Positions 9,184-19,685 are shown, counted from the stretch's first letter. The stretch is DNA of 30,364 nt from Obelidium mucronatum (GCA_025765595.1 JAIVFH010000304.1:1-30364); one strand, 5' to 3'. Numbers and translations are program-made. The notes: generated by a model not told the origin, from the sequence alone.

Positions 9184-10450
9184 CTAATTGTAAGCCAAAA
9201 GAGCTTTGCACAGCTTCGAAGCAGCCGCAGATGGCGACGGATTTGATCGTAAAACCCGAGCCGCTAATCTCTGTGCAAGCGACTTGTCCAATACAATTCG
9301 CGAGTCATTCGCCAACACCAGCGCTATTCCCAGAGAGTTGTAATCAACTGCTGTTTTTAAAGCGTAATTATCATGTGTTGAAGGATCGACTCGCGGGTCC
9401 CGCAACAACAACTCAACTACTTGAAAGTTTCGTTTGTAAACCGCAAGCCGCAGCGCCACGTTATCCAAGAAGGATGGATCCACGCGCGGTGACTCCAGGA
9501 ACAAGCGCGTGATTTCATGGAATCCGAGGTGAATTGCGGTAAGCAGTGGCCAATCCGAGGGAAGCCTGGGATCAGGAAATTCTTGAAAATAATAATCCGT
9601 GTAAAACCCATTGTGGTCCATTGGGTTGACGCGGGGATGGTTGAGGAGTAACTCTACTATTTCAATATTCCGGTATTTGACTGCTGCCGAAAGTGGGTAA
9701 TTCGGATTCATTGAAACAAACATGTTGTAGTTGTTGTTGTAAGACGGGCGAGGGGTCAACACGAGGATCCTCCAGCAATAGTTTCACCATTTCAGTACGA
9801 TCATATTCACAAGCAAGACGTAAAGCCAGGTTTTGTCGATCTGACGGATCAACTCTCTTGTCCTTGAGGAGTCGCTTGACTAGATCAGTGAGCCCTCTTG
9901 AAACAGCGAGAATCACAGCGGTGTTCTCGATATCGGATGGATCGACCCGTGGATCATCCAGCAGCAAATATGTCAATTCAAGAGCGCGCCAGTTGATGGA
10001 CCAGCGCAAGATCCTGTTTGAACTGACGGCAGGATCAAAGTCCTCTGCGTCTCGAAACAGTCTTTGGACCATTTTTGTCATTGAAGGGGCTCCTTGCCGT
10101 GACCACATGTTTTCAACTTTGACCTCTGAGAGAGTCCACCCTTGTCCTGTAGATGGTTCAGCTAGCACTTGGCCGTAGAAAGCGGCTTGATAGTTGAGTG
10201 GGAGGATGGTCCAGGATCCTTTTTCCTTCACTGTTTCAGTAAAAGTACAAAAGTCGGTCATGGTTGATGCAGCGAAGGAGTAAAGGATGTGGTCTCGAGA
10301 GAGCGAGATGTTTGTGTACACAAACGGAGCGAGGACATGCTTAGAAGCCAGGCCGATGGATCTCAAATTAAAACCAGTAATTGGGATCTTGAGAATGATT
10401 TCTCGGATGAGCTCAGTCGGGAGGTCGGAAATGGTTAATTGGTTTCTCAT
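9184..10450 (-). CDS. F-box-like/ankyrin-repeat protein with one frame break
   Basis: About 421 aa if the single frame break is bridged. Residues 5-22 (LTISDLPTELIREIILKI) form a clear F-box-like motif. The family linker LPLNYQAAFYGQVL follows near residue 85, then about six ankyrin repeats ending in DDPRVDPS, KDKRVDPS, EDPRVDPS, NHPRVNPM, ESPRVDPS and RDPRVDPS. The break is one extra base in a C-rich stretch near 9742-9755: the first frame runs on as a Gln-rich tail to 9662, whereas YPLSAAVKYRNIEIVELLL is in the next frame. A shorter 262-aa product is the other possibility. The likely role is an SCF ligase substrate adaptor (inference). ATG 10450 overlaps the stop codon of the upstream membrane-protein gene by ATGA, so its leader must lie inside that gene's last exon. 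Confidence 0.78.
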
Positions 10451-11665
10451 ATATTGTTTTTTCTAATAAAAGTTCGGGTATGCTTTTTTTTTAATGCATG
10501 TGAAGTCGTTGCTGAACCTGCCTTTGAAGCTGCTTGAGACCCCTTCACTGACTTTGCAGTGACCTTCTTCTTTCTCGCTCCCATCCACAAGAATTCCATA
10601 TTCAAGCAACGAGTATCTAATTTTTTGTATCCGTCAATAACATCCTTTTCATTGAATAACGTTATCTTACATGCGTAATTTTGAATCAAATATGACCACC
10701 AAATCCAGAAGGGCTGAGGGAGATGGAAGGGTAAATTGAGAATTTCAAAAAACCTATCAATATTAGGCCTTACATCAGTGATTACAAAAGACGCGTAAAT
10801 TTCATAACACGTGATGCTCAAAATAATAACACTTCGTACAACTATTGAAGTTGAAGGTGTTTGTGTTGTTGGAAAAAAGAAAAAGAAAAAATATTGGATA
10901 AATATTGGATATTAGTTAAAAAAAAACAAACCATTGTCTTGTAAGACGACTTGCCCAATTGTCGACATGTTGGACTTCAGGTGCTTAATCGCGAATCCCA
11001 TTGAAACCACCGAACAAAAGAGATCGGTGGCCAGATCGGCGGTATTGTATGCGATTCCACTCAATGGGAACTGGTAATAATTAGCATTGATTGGCAGGTA
11101 TCATCCCATTGGCCCGCCAGGATTTAATGATATCAGTCAAAGACCAGCTAGCAGCGATGTGCATAAAGTACGGCAGATGCATCGGAAGACACCCACGTGT
11201 TATAACGACTGATGACATACGTCTTGTATAGAATAAAGAAGTCAAAGGAGAGGTAGAAAAAGTGGGAAAAGATGTTGACTAGAAGTTCTCCGACAACGCA
11301 GTTGTAAGATGTCAAGTTGAAGGCGTAAAAGAAGATGATCATGTATGCGATGCACCAAAAGTTGAAAACTGTCTGTTTTAATAAGTTGGTGGACGCGACG
11401 TTAAAACAAGATACAGAAAACCATATTTAGATTCAGTATACTTTCATACCATCACTACGGGCACGAGACTGATTCTTCGCTGTCCTGCAGGTTGGCTAAA
11501 GTGCTGGTGGAGAGTCGTAATAATCCCAGTGACTGAGATTTCCGTTGTGAAACCACCCATCAGCCCAAGAATGAGAAAGTTCTGGAGAGTCAGCGGATTT
11601 GATCCGGAACTTGCAGCTGGATCTGCAGCATCGATATCCGTGCTATTGGCAAAGTTGAAAGGCAT
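10447..11665 (-). CDS. Multi-pass (about seven-helix) membrane protein, three exons, two frame breaks
   Basis: Exons 11665..11450, 11372..10932 and 10841..10447, with introns of 77 and 90 bp. Exon 2 needs two extra bases skipped, near 11190 (ACGTGGGTGTC) and near 11088 (CCAATCAATGC). With both removed, the splice phases close exactly and give about 349 aa. Hydrophobic segments include LQNFLILGLMGGFTTEISVTGI, NFWCIAYMIIFFYAF, LLVNIFSHFFYLSFDFFIL, FPLSGIAYNTADLATDLFC, RSVIILSITCYEIYASFVI and PFWIWWSYLIQNYACKITL. The C-terminus is a basic cytosolic-type tail (GARKKKVTAKSVKG). The family is not one I can name; conserved-looking patches such as YNxADLxTDLFC suggest a lineage-expanded receptor-like group. 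The first ATG after an upstream in-frame region was taken as start; an ATG at 11719 is the alternative. Confidence 0.6.
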
Positions 11666-11799
11666 TGGGGGAGATTTTTTTAGTGACAATTGTAAATCTG
11701 CAACAATCAAGAGAAGCATGAAAATAAAGAAGATTGCGAAACTATCAGATTATTTGAAGGCGATTATTTAGATGAACAAAAGCAATACTTAAACACATT

Positions 11800-11805
11800 T
11801 TTATT
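11800..11805 (-). terminator. Polyadenylation signal AATAAA (minus strand)
   Basis: AATAAA on the minus strand, 50 bases beyond the stop codon of the secreted repeat protein. Confidence 0.5.
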
Positions 11806-11854
11806 TCACAAATCAAATATATAAACAGGCGGAAAAATGGGAAACTCTGGCTCT

Positions 11855-12622
11855 TTAAACCATCTGAGCTTGAACGGCCGCGATTTGCTGGTTGATGGCA
11901 GCCTGGGCATTGACATCAGTGGTCGCCCCCATTTGCTGTTGAAGGGCTTGAATCTGGGCAGTTAAGGCAGAGTTGCGGTCTTGATTTGCCGTATTCCAGT
12001 TGTTGTTCCAGTTTGAATTCCAGCTGTTACCGTTCCAGTAGTTGCTGCTTGCCCCGTTGTTCCAGTATGGATTCCATGCATTTGCCGCAGCCGCGTGGTT
12101 GTTCATTTGAGTCTGGACGGCGTTGATCTGGTTCTGGATTGCCGCCTGCGCAGCGGCATCGGTTGTCGCCGCCATCTGCTGCCGCATCGCCTGGATCTGC
12201 GCGAGGAACGCTTGCTGCGAACCGGCGCCGCCGGGGTTCGAGGCGGGTGCCCAGTACGGCCCAGCGAACCAGCCCTGCGCAGTCTGGCGGTTCTGCTGGT
12301 TCTGCGTGGCGACAATCTGCTGCTGGATGGCGGCTTGGGCGGCGGGGTCCGTGGTGGCGGCCATTTGCTGCTGGAGGGCTTGGATCTGCGCCAAGTAGCC
12401 GCTCTGGTAGCTTGCAGGAGCCCAGTTGGCTGGCGGATGGCCAGCCAGGGACGCGATCTGGTTCTGGAGAGCAGCTTGCGTGTTTCCAGTCTGGTCGGTG
12501 GAGGAAGCTTGCATTTGTTGGATTTGCTGGATTTGTTGTTCGGCTGGTGTTTGGGGACTTGGTAGAGCAAAGGCGAAGGAGGAGAGGAATGCTGCAATGA
12601 AGAGGCTTTTCATGATTGTCAT
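11855..12622 (-). CDS. Secreted Q/N/W-rich repeat protein
   Basis: Single exon, 255 aa. MTIMKSLFIAAFLSSFAFA is a typical signal peptide; a second ATG (12613, MKSLF) may be the real start. The mature protein is built from a repeat of about 31 residues, LAQIQALQQQMAATTDPAAQ-AAIQQQIVAxQ. Copies lie at about 77-107, 140-170 and 220-251, with a weaker first copy at about 29-59. Each reads as a pair of short amphipathic helices joined by TTD. Spacers are rich in Trp, Asn, Tyr and Pro, and residues 182-212 are dominated by Asn and Trp. No catalytic motif and almost no Cys are present. A wall, matrix or adhesive role is a guess from composition. A TATA-like element and a polyadenylation signal flank it. 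No frame break despite the repeats. Confidence 0.82.
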   Translation of the reverse strand: MTIMKSLFIAAFLSSFAFALPSPQTPAEQQIQQIQQMQASSTDQTGNTQAALQNQIASLAGHPPANWAPASYQSGYLAQIQALQQQMAATTDPAAQAAIQQQIVATQNQQNRQTAQGWFAGPYWAPASNPGGAGSQQAFLAQIQAMRQQMAATTDAAAQAAIQNQINAVQTQMNNHAAAANAWNPYWNNGASSNYWNGNSWNSNWNNNWNTANQDRNSALTAQIQALQQQMGATTDVNAQAAINQQIAAVQAQMV

Positions 12623-12660
12623 TTTGTGTTTGGAATCTTTTGAACGCGACAGAGAGGCTG

Positions 12661-12667
12661 TTTTATA
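12661..12667 (-). promoter_or_regulatory. Candidate TATA box of the secreted repeat protein
   Basis: TATAAAA on the minus strand, 38 bases upstream of the start codon at 12622. The 257-bp gap to the divergent PTEN-type gene (12623-12879) probably serves both genes; I see nothing else in it. Confidence 0.45.
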
Positions 12668-12879
12668 TCTGTTTGGGGTGGCGCGGGTATTCGCGTTTTG
12701 TTTATTGTTTGTTTTGTTATGCGAGTGGAGTGGCGCAGTTCTTTTTTTGTTGTTTATTTTGCCCTGATTTGAAATGCTTCTGGCGATCCCAATTCCGTCG
12801 GTCTTCTGGAAGGGATCCCAAATTTAGAATATGGCTATAATCTATTTATAATTTGTGTAATTTCCGATTCTCTTAAACC

Positions 12880-14359
12880 ATGCATTTCAAGGTTATTAAA
12901 CTGCATGGTCGGCGGCGTACAGTTGATCCCGCACTCGGGACAAATCTTGACTTGACTTGTACGTACAGAATACCACAGCACAGCCCACTTCCAGTGAAAA
13001 TGCATTATACCCCCGAAAAAAAAGACATTACAGAGAATCTGATAGCAATGGGTGTGCCTGTATCGAGATTTCCGAAAACTCTGTATTACAACCGTATATC
13101 AGATGTAAGTCATAATCATTGTGAATGATTAGGACTATTCATTGAAGAGTTTCAACCCAATACAAGGTCCAAAAATTCCTCAAATCAAAACACGGAAACC
13201 AATATAAAGTTTTCAATCTTTGCAACGAGCCCGGCTATTCTTATCCCCTTGATGCTTTCCCAAATATCTCAGCGTACAGTCAATTTCCGGATCATTCGCC
13301 GCCTCCTTTCCGCCTGCTGATTGAAATAATGTCTGATATGCTTACTTGGTCTCTAAGTAACCCCGAAACCACGATAGTTGTACATTGTAAAGGCGGAAAG
13401 GGACGAACAGGAGTTGTGTGCAGCACATATATGCTTTTGACTGGAGTATACGAAAATTCCCAAGCTTGCTTGGAAAACTATACGCTGTTGCGAATGAATA
13501 AGGGCTGGGGAAATGGTGTTTCGGGACCAGGACAAATGAAATGGGTTCACTACTTCCAAGAATATCTGAAACTCGTTACTTGTGGAAAGGCTTTCCCTCT
13601 TCTGGACTATAATCTTGTAAAGAAATTGAATTCGGGATATTATCTCGTAAAGAAGCGGCTTGTTGGCGTAGTTGTTGAGGGTTTGCTTGTCAGAGGAACG
13701 CGTCGTCATCGTCGTTGGGAATGGCAAAGTTGGTGGGCGTGATTCTTGCTACCTTTTACTTCTCGTTTATTAAACCGATTGGTTTTTTAGACTATCAGTT
13801 TTTGAAGTCCGATAGTGAAAGCTCGAGTCTTGACTCAATCCCAAAGTATGATTCCAGCTGTTCCATTAACAGCCAATCCACGCTGAACGACAATGATGTT
13901 CGAAAATCAAAAAATTTAATCAAAGTTTGGCCGTCAAGTGATACCGACTCTATGTCAGGTTGCTGCTGCATACCGTGGAGAAACTGGCGACAAGCCGTGT
14001 CAGAAGCTACGCTGCCCATAGTAATAGAGTTGTCCTGCTCAAACGAAAGGAGATGGACATCAGATCGATTGCCCGATTCACACCGCAAGAATGGGTCTTA
14101 TCGAAAAATCTCAGTTGAATACGAGCATGACGCAGAAGAAACCTCCAATGGAATCCTCTCTGAAGACGTTCAAGTCACCATCTATAGCAAAAACAGGTCT
14201 CGGTTATTAGGAACGGCCTGGTTCAACTGCTTTTTTGTCAATTTGGGGTTGCTGCATGAGCAAAACCGTGCAGTGTTTGAAAAACGCGATTTTTATGGCT
14301 GGAAGCCTGCGAAAGAGGTTGATGAGAATGCGTTTCGAATTTCGTTTGAATTTGCATAA
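12880..14359 (+). CDS. PTEN: PTEN-type phosphoinositide phosphatase, variant P-loop (four exons)
   Basis: Exons 12880..12958, 13025..13104, 13167..13728 and 13791..14359, encoding 429 aa. Introns are 66, 62 and 62 bp and phases close. The phosphatase domain shows LDLT-YITENLIAMGVPVSR across intron 1, a WPD-type loop FPDHSPPPF (Asp95) and the signature HCKGGKGRTG at residues 126-135 with catalytic Cys127. PTEN normally has HCKAGKGRTG, so one loop Ala is Gly here; the two Lys that favour 3-phosphoinositides are kept. A C2-like domain follows, ending with DVQVTIYSKNRSRLLGTAWFNCFFV, the counterpart of PTEN's HFWVNTFF strand. It would oppose PI3-kinase signalling at membranes. An insert of about 90 residues rich in Ser and Asp interrupts the C2 region. 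The third-intron donor (GTTGGT) is weak but is the only one giving phase. A paralogue follows 70 bp downstream. Confidence 0.85.
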
Positions 14360-14429
14360 TCGCATAAAGCTCTTGTCCATATTTATTTACTAATTTTAAT
14401 TCATTATTTTATTTGATATTTAAAGCGAA

Positions 14430-15706
14430 ATGCACAACGTCCTCAAGAAGGCAGTGTCGCTCGGGAAACGAAGAATTTACGATCCAGAACTGAAGACTGA
14501 TCTGGATTTGGCATGTTCGATAATTGGTTTTCCCGTTCAGCTCTTTTTGAGATGGGGCTAACTGAAGAACTTAGACATGACACCTCATCTAATTGCTATG
14601 GGTTTCCCGTCTGTATCGTATCCCATGAAATTATATCGAAATACGATGGAGCAGGTGCGCATCCTTCATGAAGCATAGCTGACTTCCCGATCTGACATGT
14701 TCTCCAATACAGACCGTCAAATTCCTCACCGCCAAACACTCAACGAAATACAAGGTGTACAATCTCTGCTCCGAGCCTGGATTTTCATACCCGTCAGAAT
14801 GCTTTGACTCTCGATGGACATGTTATCCATTTGATGACCACAATCCACCGCCATTCCACGTCCTCCTTGCGATTCTAACCGATATACATCACTGGCATGC
14901 AGCGGATCCAGAAAACGTTGCAGTCGTACATTGTAAAGCTGGAAAAGGACGAACAGGTGTTGTCTGTTGCGCGTATATGCTTTTGACGGGTGTGTTCCCC
15001 GATTCGACTGCTTGTTTTGAAGGGTATACGAAGCTGCGGATGGTGGATGGCAAATGGGGAGATGGGCTTACTGTTCCAGGGCAGCGGCGATGGGTTGTCT
15101 ATTTTGAAGAGTTCTTGAGGCGGTTCGATTTTACGGTGATAACGGATGATGCAGTTGGTGGTGCTCGGGTCGAAGTCACAGAGAATAGCGGGAGGCGATT
15201 GAGATGGTTTCCAAATATCAATGTAAATACAGGGAGACGGGCAACGGAATAGCAAGTATCTTCCGAGCTCAAAGAAACTTGTCCGAATATCCATAACTGG
15301 AATCAAGAGGTCGTTGCTTGCCCAAAGAGGTATTCTCATACCCGTTCTGGATATTTTTATTTCATGAATCTGAAACTTGGTTTGTTGATTTGCAGCCATT
15401 AAAGTCGAAGTTGTGTCTCGTGATGTTGTTGTTTGGAGTCCCACAAAACAGCAAGAACTAGATGTGACGGACAAAGAAGCTGCCACATACCGCACCGATT
15501 CTACTCTTGTTGAGGGCGATGTTTGCGTATTCATCAAATCAAATAACCGCCGAATTGGGCGATTCTGGTTCAACACATTTTTCCTCGCCAAACCGGAGGA
15601 GGGTGAAAACTGTTCTATTACATTTGGAAAAGAAGATGTAGATGAGTGGAAAAGGACTCTATGGTTGGATATGAATATATTTCGCGTCGTACTGGAATTT
15701 GAGTAA
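14430..15706 (+). CDS. PTEN: PTEN-type phosphoinositide phosphatase (about five exons)
   Basis: Exons 14430..14514, 14575..14654, 14713..about 15135, 15257..15329 and 15396..15706. The donor of intron 3 is uncertain among sites from 15136 to 15175, giving roughly 323-336 aa. The N-terminus reads LDLA-YMTPHLIAMGFP across intron 1, then the WPD-type loop FDDHNPPPF (Asp97) and the canonical HCKAGKGRTG at residues 128-137 with Cys129. The C2 part contains YLPSSKKLVRISITGIK, IKVEVVSRDVVVW and GRFWFNTFFL, all matching PTEN C2 strands. Introns 1 and 2 sit at exactly the same codons and phases as in the upstream gene, so the two are tandem duplicates. The intron-1 donor GTTCGA is unusual. The C2 insert of the first gene is absent here, so this is the more typical PTEN. 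No frame break. Confidence 0.85.
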
Positions 15707-15801
15707 AAATATTAGAGTTTTCAAAAAACGGACTTCTTTTTCATCAGCACTCTTCTTCCTCCGCGATAATCGCTTCCTTTAATTTCGTGGAAGCTTTTCG
15801 G

Positions 15802-18800
15802 TTAAGTGCCGATGGGACCTGGGGGTACCTGAGGCGGCTGCTCAAAGCCCAGCGACATTTTGCTGTGGCCGATCTTACTACTTGCGTCAATGCCAAAGCC
15901 CTTGAGAAGAAAACCTCTCCTCAAACATTTGAATTACTTGTATGCGAAGCAGCTCTTTGAATACCATAAAGTCGCCATTACATCGCTTGAACAAGAAAGT
16001 TACAGAGTGGATCCTGGCTCCGAATGGCCTTGAGCAGCGTGATCGCATCTGGTGCGCTGATTAATCCTGCCAGTTTCGCTTTGTGGATAATGGGTTCGAG
16101 TTTTTTGGTCTGAGCCTGTGCAAAAAAAAAAAAGCTTGGTCAGCCAAACCATAGAGCAATAAAAAATTACCCACCAGTGACAATTTCGAGCCTCCATATC
16201 TGCTGCTCCCGAGTCTATTACTCACATGAGAATGCCTTCGATCCATCGAATTTTTCGGCGTGGGATGTTCCTGTGCCTGTTCCTCTGGAATATTCATTGC
16301 GACTGTTTCGGCCACATGATCATTTTCGCCAGTAGTAGCAAGATTTCCCTCAGATTGCCCGTATTCATTTAATTCATCCAATGACTCTTGAACAAATGCA
16401 GCAAAGAACTCTTCGATTTCTCGTTTCTGCTTGTCTTTCTCTGCTGCTGACAACTCTGTCTCAAACATTCTCGAAGCAAAGAAAAGCCCCGCTAGCGAAA
16501 AGACAATCAAAGCTTGTGAATATGCTAAATAGTAAAGGATCTCTGATGGAACTCCTTAAAGAGTACTGAGTTTCATTCACAGACAGTTCGAGTATAAACA
16601 AGAGCAAAGAAATCATGCTACAGAATATATAAGAGCCTCCACGTAAGCGGTCATACCATGCAAAATCATTGGGTTTCCATGACAACACGGCTAATCCAAG
16701 ACCAAACTCGAGAACTGCGGCAATTGCGAGAAAGAGTTTGGATGATACGTTAAAGTAGAAGACAATAACGATGCATTTGACGATGGATCCAAAGTATATC
16801 TTCCAAGCTTTGTCTTTAAGGTCAAAGTTTTTCCGCAGACTCTGTTGGAATCTCTTTAATGGATGAACAGCGGAAGCAAAAAAAAAGATACCTTAAGAAT
16901 CTTGGAGTAACGCACAACTGCAAATATAAAACTAGGGGTATAAACACAGCTTAAAACAACCATGATCCAATGCGGGCCAGTAAAACAAGTTAGATGCAAT
17001 GGGATCGAATGAGCTGAAATAAGTATTTGTGGTCGGAGATAATCGGCAATCCAATGCTTTTGCAAACAATTCTACTGAAGGGTTATAAAATATTGCGACA
17101 TAGTTTGGGAGATATGTGGCTATAAACGTGTGAAAAGTCGTGAGATGGGCGACTTTGAATGGATAGTTCTTCGCCAAGAATGGGTGAATTATGATGGAGT
17201 ATTGTAGACATCCCACCCAAACTATTGCCATAGCTATTAATATCGCGTAATATTTCGGACTATCAATAATCAACCCGAAATAAGATATCAGAGTGACTAA
17301 TTAACGAGCTAGTATCGATTACTATTGATCGATGAATAGATAGATAAACCAGTTGGAACATGGTTATAAATATAGTCAAGACACCAAGATAGTTTTGATT
17401 TGTGTGTTTCACTTTGTGGATGGGTGGTTGCGCTGTGATCGCCTCCCTTTTCCGTCTCGTTTCCAACAGCGGTCTCGTCAATATCTAACTCCTCTGACTC
17501 GAGTTTTGCTTTCCTGTCTTCTTCGTCTTCCTTCATTTTCGAGCGTTGGTAAGTCATCATATTGATGCCATATGGAATCAATCCAGAAAGAAGCACAATC
17601 GCGTAAAAGAAAATATAAACAGCGGAATCCAACTGGACTGGCTGCAAACGATGAATCCACGATATCCCAGAACGAATACGCCGAATCCAATGCATATTTC
17701 TCTTTATCTGATCCGTAAAATAAGGTTTTATCCAACTCGATTCGAATCAACTCCATCATATTGACATGATTACATGTGATTGATGAAAGTGCCTTCATGT
17801 TGAAGTCCAAAAGTTTCCCTGAGATTGGTACCCACCCATTGCCAGCAAGCCCAGCTGTAGCAGTTGGATGAGTGAATGCAAAGTACCAAAATAGAACCAT
17901 TTCCTTGACGCGATCACAGTCTGTGTTGGAACCAGGCGAAAAGTAGAAATAGTGCTCTCGCAACAAGACAAATGACATGAGTGAGATTGGATACGCGTTT
18001 TCGCTATTAGCATCTGTAATGGAGAAATACTGGTGTCTTTGGTAAGTAGACGGTGTCGATATAGACAGTGCTTCCGCAACAGCGCCAACAGATGGGTATA
18101 CGACGCGTCCATTACGATTGATGATTCCCGCCACAACCACGGTGGCTGAGTTTGCTTGAATAACGGCTTCCAACGGAACATAGGTGATTGAGTTTTGCAG
18201 GGTTTCGCAAACGTACATGAGTTCTATTGCGCTGTTGCGCTTTACAAACGATGCCGGCCATACTGGTTGCGAGGAAATTCCGATTGCTTTTTTGAATGCG
18301 GGTGAATATGTCGAGAGGTATGTTGTGAAGATGTTTGTTGATCCTGATGAATCCGCCCGGCCAACCACACTAATTAGAGAGTTTGGAAGGGCTATGGCGG
18401 GATTTAGTTGTTGGATGGAGGGATCATTCCACAATGTTATGGCGCCACAGAAAATGTTTCCTAATACGGTAGCATTGAAGATCAGAGTTCCGTTAACCCC
18501 TTGAATGTTGTACACAATCGCTAACGCTCCCGAGATTGACGGGAAGAGTAGATTTCCCAAGTGTTGGGGAGTTTGCGGGTTTATGAATTTGGTGACATTC
18601 AATTGGCTTGCATCCGAGCCATCAGGGAGAAAGTATGAAAGTTGGCCTTTCGAGATATCTGAATCGGTTGCTCCAAACAAACTATACCCAGCAAAGAAAT
18701 CGGACCGTCCGATTCCGCTTCCCACGGAAAGAAAGCTCATTTGTACGCGTGAGGTTTCAAAGGATTGCTGATAGGCGGGGAAATCATCCATCCAGCGCCA

Positions 18801-19101
18801 GAAGGATGTTGCAACCATGCCTGTTAAAGTTTTGTGAGTCACATAGCATTCGGGCTAGAAGGCAAATCTCACTCGCTCCCGATCCATTTACAAGCAGTGA
18901 CGGTGATGCTTTCGAAATGTTGTTGTGGCTGTCGTCAACTTTGTAGAGACAGGCAATGCCTGCAGCAGATAAAACCAACGGCAAGAACTGCAATATTGCA
19001 TAGCCGGTCATGGTAACTCTCGTGCTAAGCATATCTGGTTTGTTTTGAAGCCCAGAGCTCGCTGCTGCGATGGGGCTGGGATGTTTGTCCAGATCGGGCA
19101 T
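15802..19101 (-). CDS. PstS-like phosphate-binding domain fused to a multi-pass membrane region, several frame breaks
   Basis: Exon 1 (19101..18873) carries a hydrophobic signal segment (ILQFLPLVLSAAGIACL) and LLVNGSGAS. A clean 52-bp intron leads to a substrate-binding domain with GSGIGRSDFFAG, LPDGS, GTLIFNATVLGNIFCGAITLWNDP, GRADSSGSTNIFTTYLS and NSITYV, the order of bacterial PstS-type phosphate-binding proteins. After about 420 residues come membrane helices (AVYIFFYAIVLLSGLIP, LGVLTIFIT, YYAILIAMAIVWVGCLQY, CVYTPSFIFAVV, IYFGSIVKCIVIVFYF, SMISLLLFILEL, ALIVFSLAGLFFAS), an acidic/charged cytosolic tail, and a helical end (AQTKKLEPIIHKAKLAGLISAPDAITLLKAI). Introns at 16854..16891 (only 38 bp, doubtful) and 16116..16174. 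Frame breaks equal to one extra base lie near 17650, 17400, 17290, 16960, 16520, 15990 and possibly 15905. The end may instead be TAA 15980. A phosphate-sensing receptor is the inferred role. Confidence 0.65.
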
Positions 19102-19310
19102 GCTCTCAGCGTAGAGTTCTTTTTGGAAATCTCTTGGACCGAGGCTTTCTCAAGACCACCTACAAGTAAATCGCGTTAGAGCAGCGGCTATATTATAAGT
19201 AACAACCGCTGCAGTTTCCGGAGCGTGGAGCTATACCTTTTACCAACCCTGTGAACCCCTTTGACATGGCTTACGTACCATTAGCCACCTGACACAAAAT
19301 TGATTCTAAA

Positions 19311-19685
19311 ATGAATCTCCACCACGTCTCTGTCCCTTGCTCAGACCCAAAGAAATCAAAGGAATGGTATTCATTGGCGCTGGCTCCCATAAACGCAAAA
19401 GTTCTCGTGGACAATGAGTACGCTCTTGGCCTGGGGAGCGACCGTCCGATTCTCTGGTTGTCTCAAGCGCAAGAAGGATACATTGGACGCATTTCAGGGC
19501 ATATTTGCTTCTACAGCGAGACAAGAGCGCAGGTGGATGCTTTCCATGCTGCAGCTGTTGAAGCCGGCGGGGAGGATAATGGAGCGCCGGGTTTACGTCC
19601 GTATTATCATCCAAAGTATTATGGTGCGTTTGTGAGGGACTTGGATGGAAAGAATGTCGAATTGATGACTTATTCTGATGTCTGA
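19311..19685 (+). CDS. VOC-superfamily (glyoxalase-fold) protein
   Basis: Single exon, 124 aa, the size of a one-module vicinal oxygen chelate protein. It starts with MNLHHVSVPCSDPKKSKEWY, the beta-alpha opening of the fold. GHICFYSE at 63-70 and GAFVRDLDGKNVEL at 105-118 carry the other two metal-ligand positions; the likely ligands are His5, His64 and Glu117. Fungal members are mostly annotated as glyoxalase/bleomycin-resistance-like with unknown substrates, so no reaction is assigned. It diverges from the PstS-like gene with a 209-bp shared upstream region. A damaged tandem copy follows at 19840. No frame break. Confidence 0.85.
   Translation: MNLHHVSVPCSDPKKSKEWYSLALAPINAKVLVDNEYALGLGSDRPILWLSQAQEGYIGRISGHICFYSETRAQVDAFHAAAVEAGGEDNGAPGLRPYYHPKYYGAFVRDLDGKNVELMTYSDV

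Noticed and set aside
10447..10821. Separate 124-aa protein starting at TTG 10821
   Set aside because: It is the last exon of the multi-helix gene; the acceptor at 10842 and phase join it to the upstream exon.
12095..12600. Long plus-strand and alternative minus-strand frames (153-164 codons) over the secreted repeat protein
   Set aside because: They mirror the Gln/Ala codon repeats of the real gene, have biased Arg/Ser/Ala composition and show no domain.
14875..15591. 238-codon minus-strand frame
   Set aside because: It is antisense to the PTEN exons, spans their introns and has no recognisable motif.
18784..19101. Independent 105-aa minus-strand protein
   Set aside because: Its first 76 codons splice cleanly (GTGAGA...ACAG, 52 bp) into the PstS-like domain; the rest is intron read-through.
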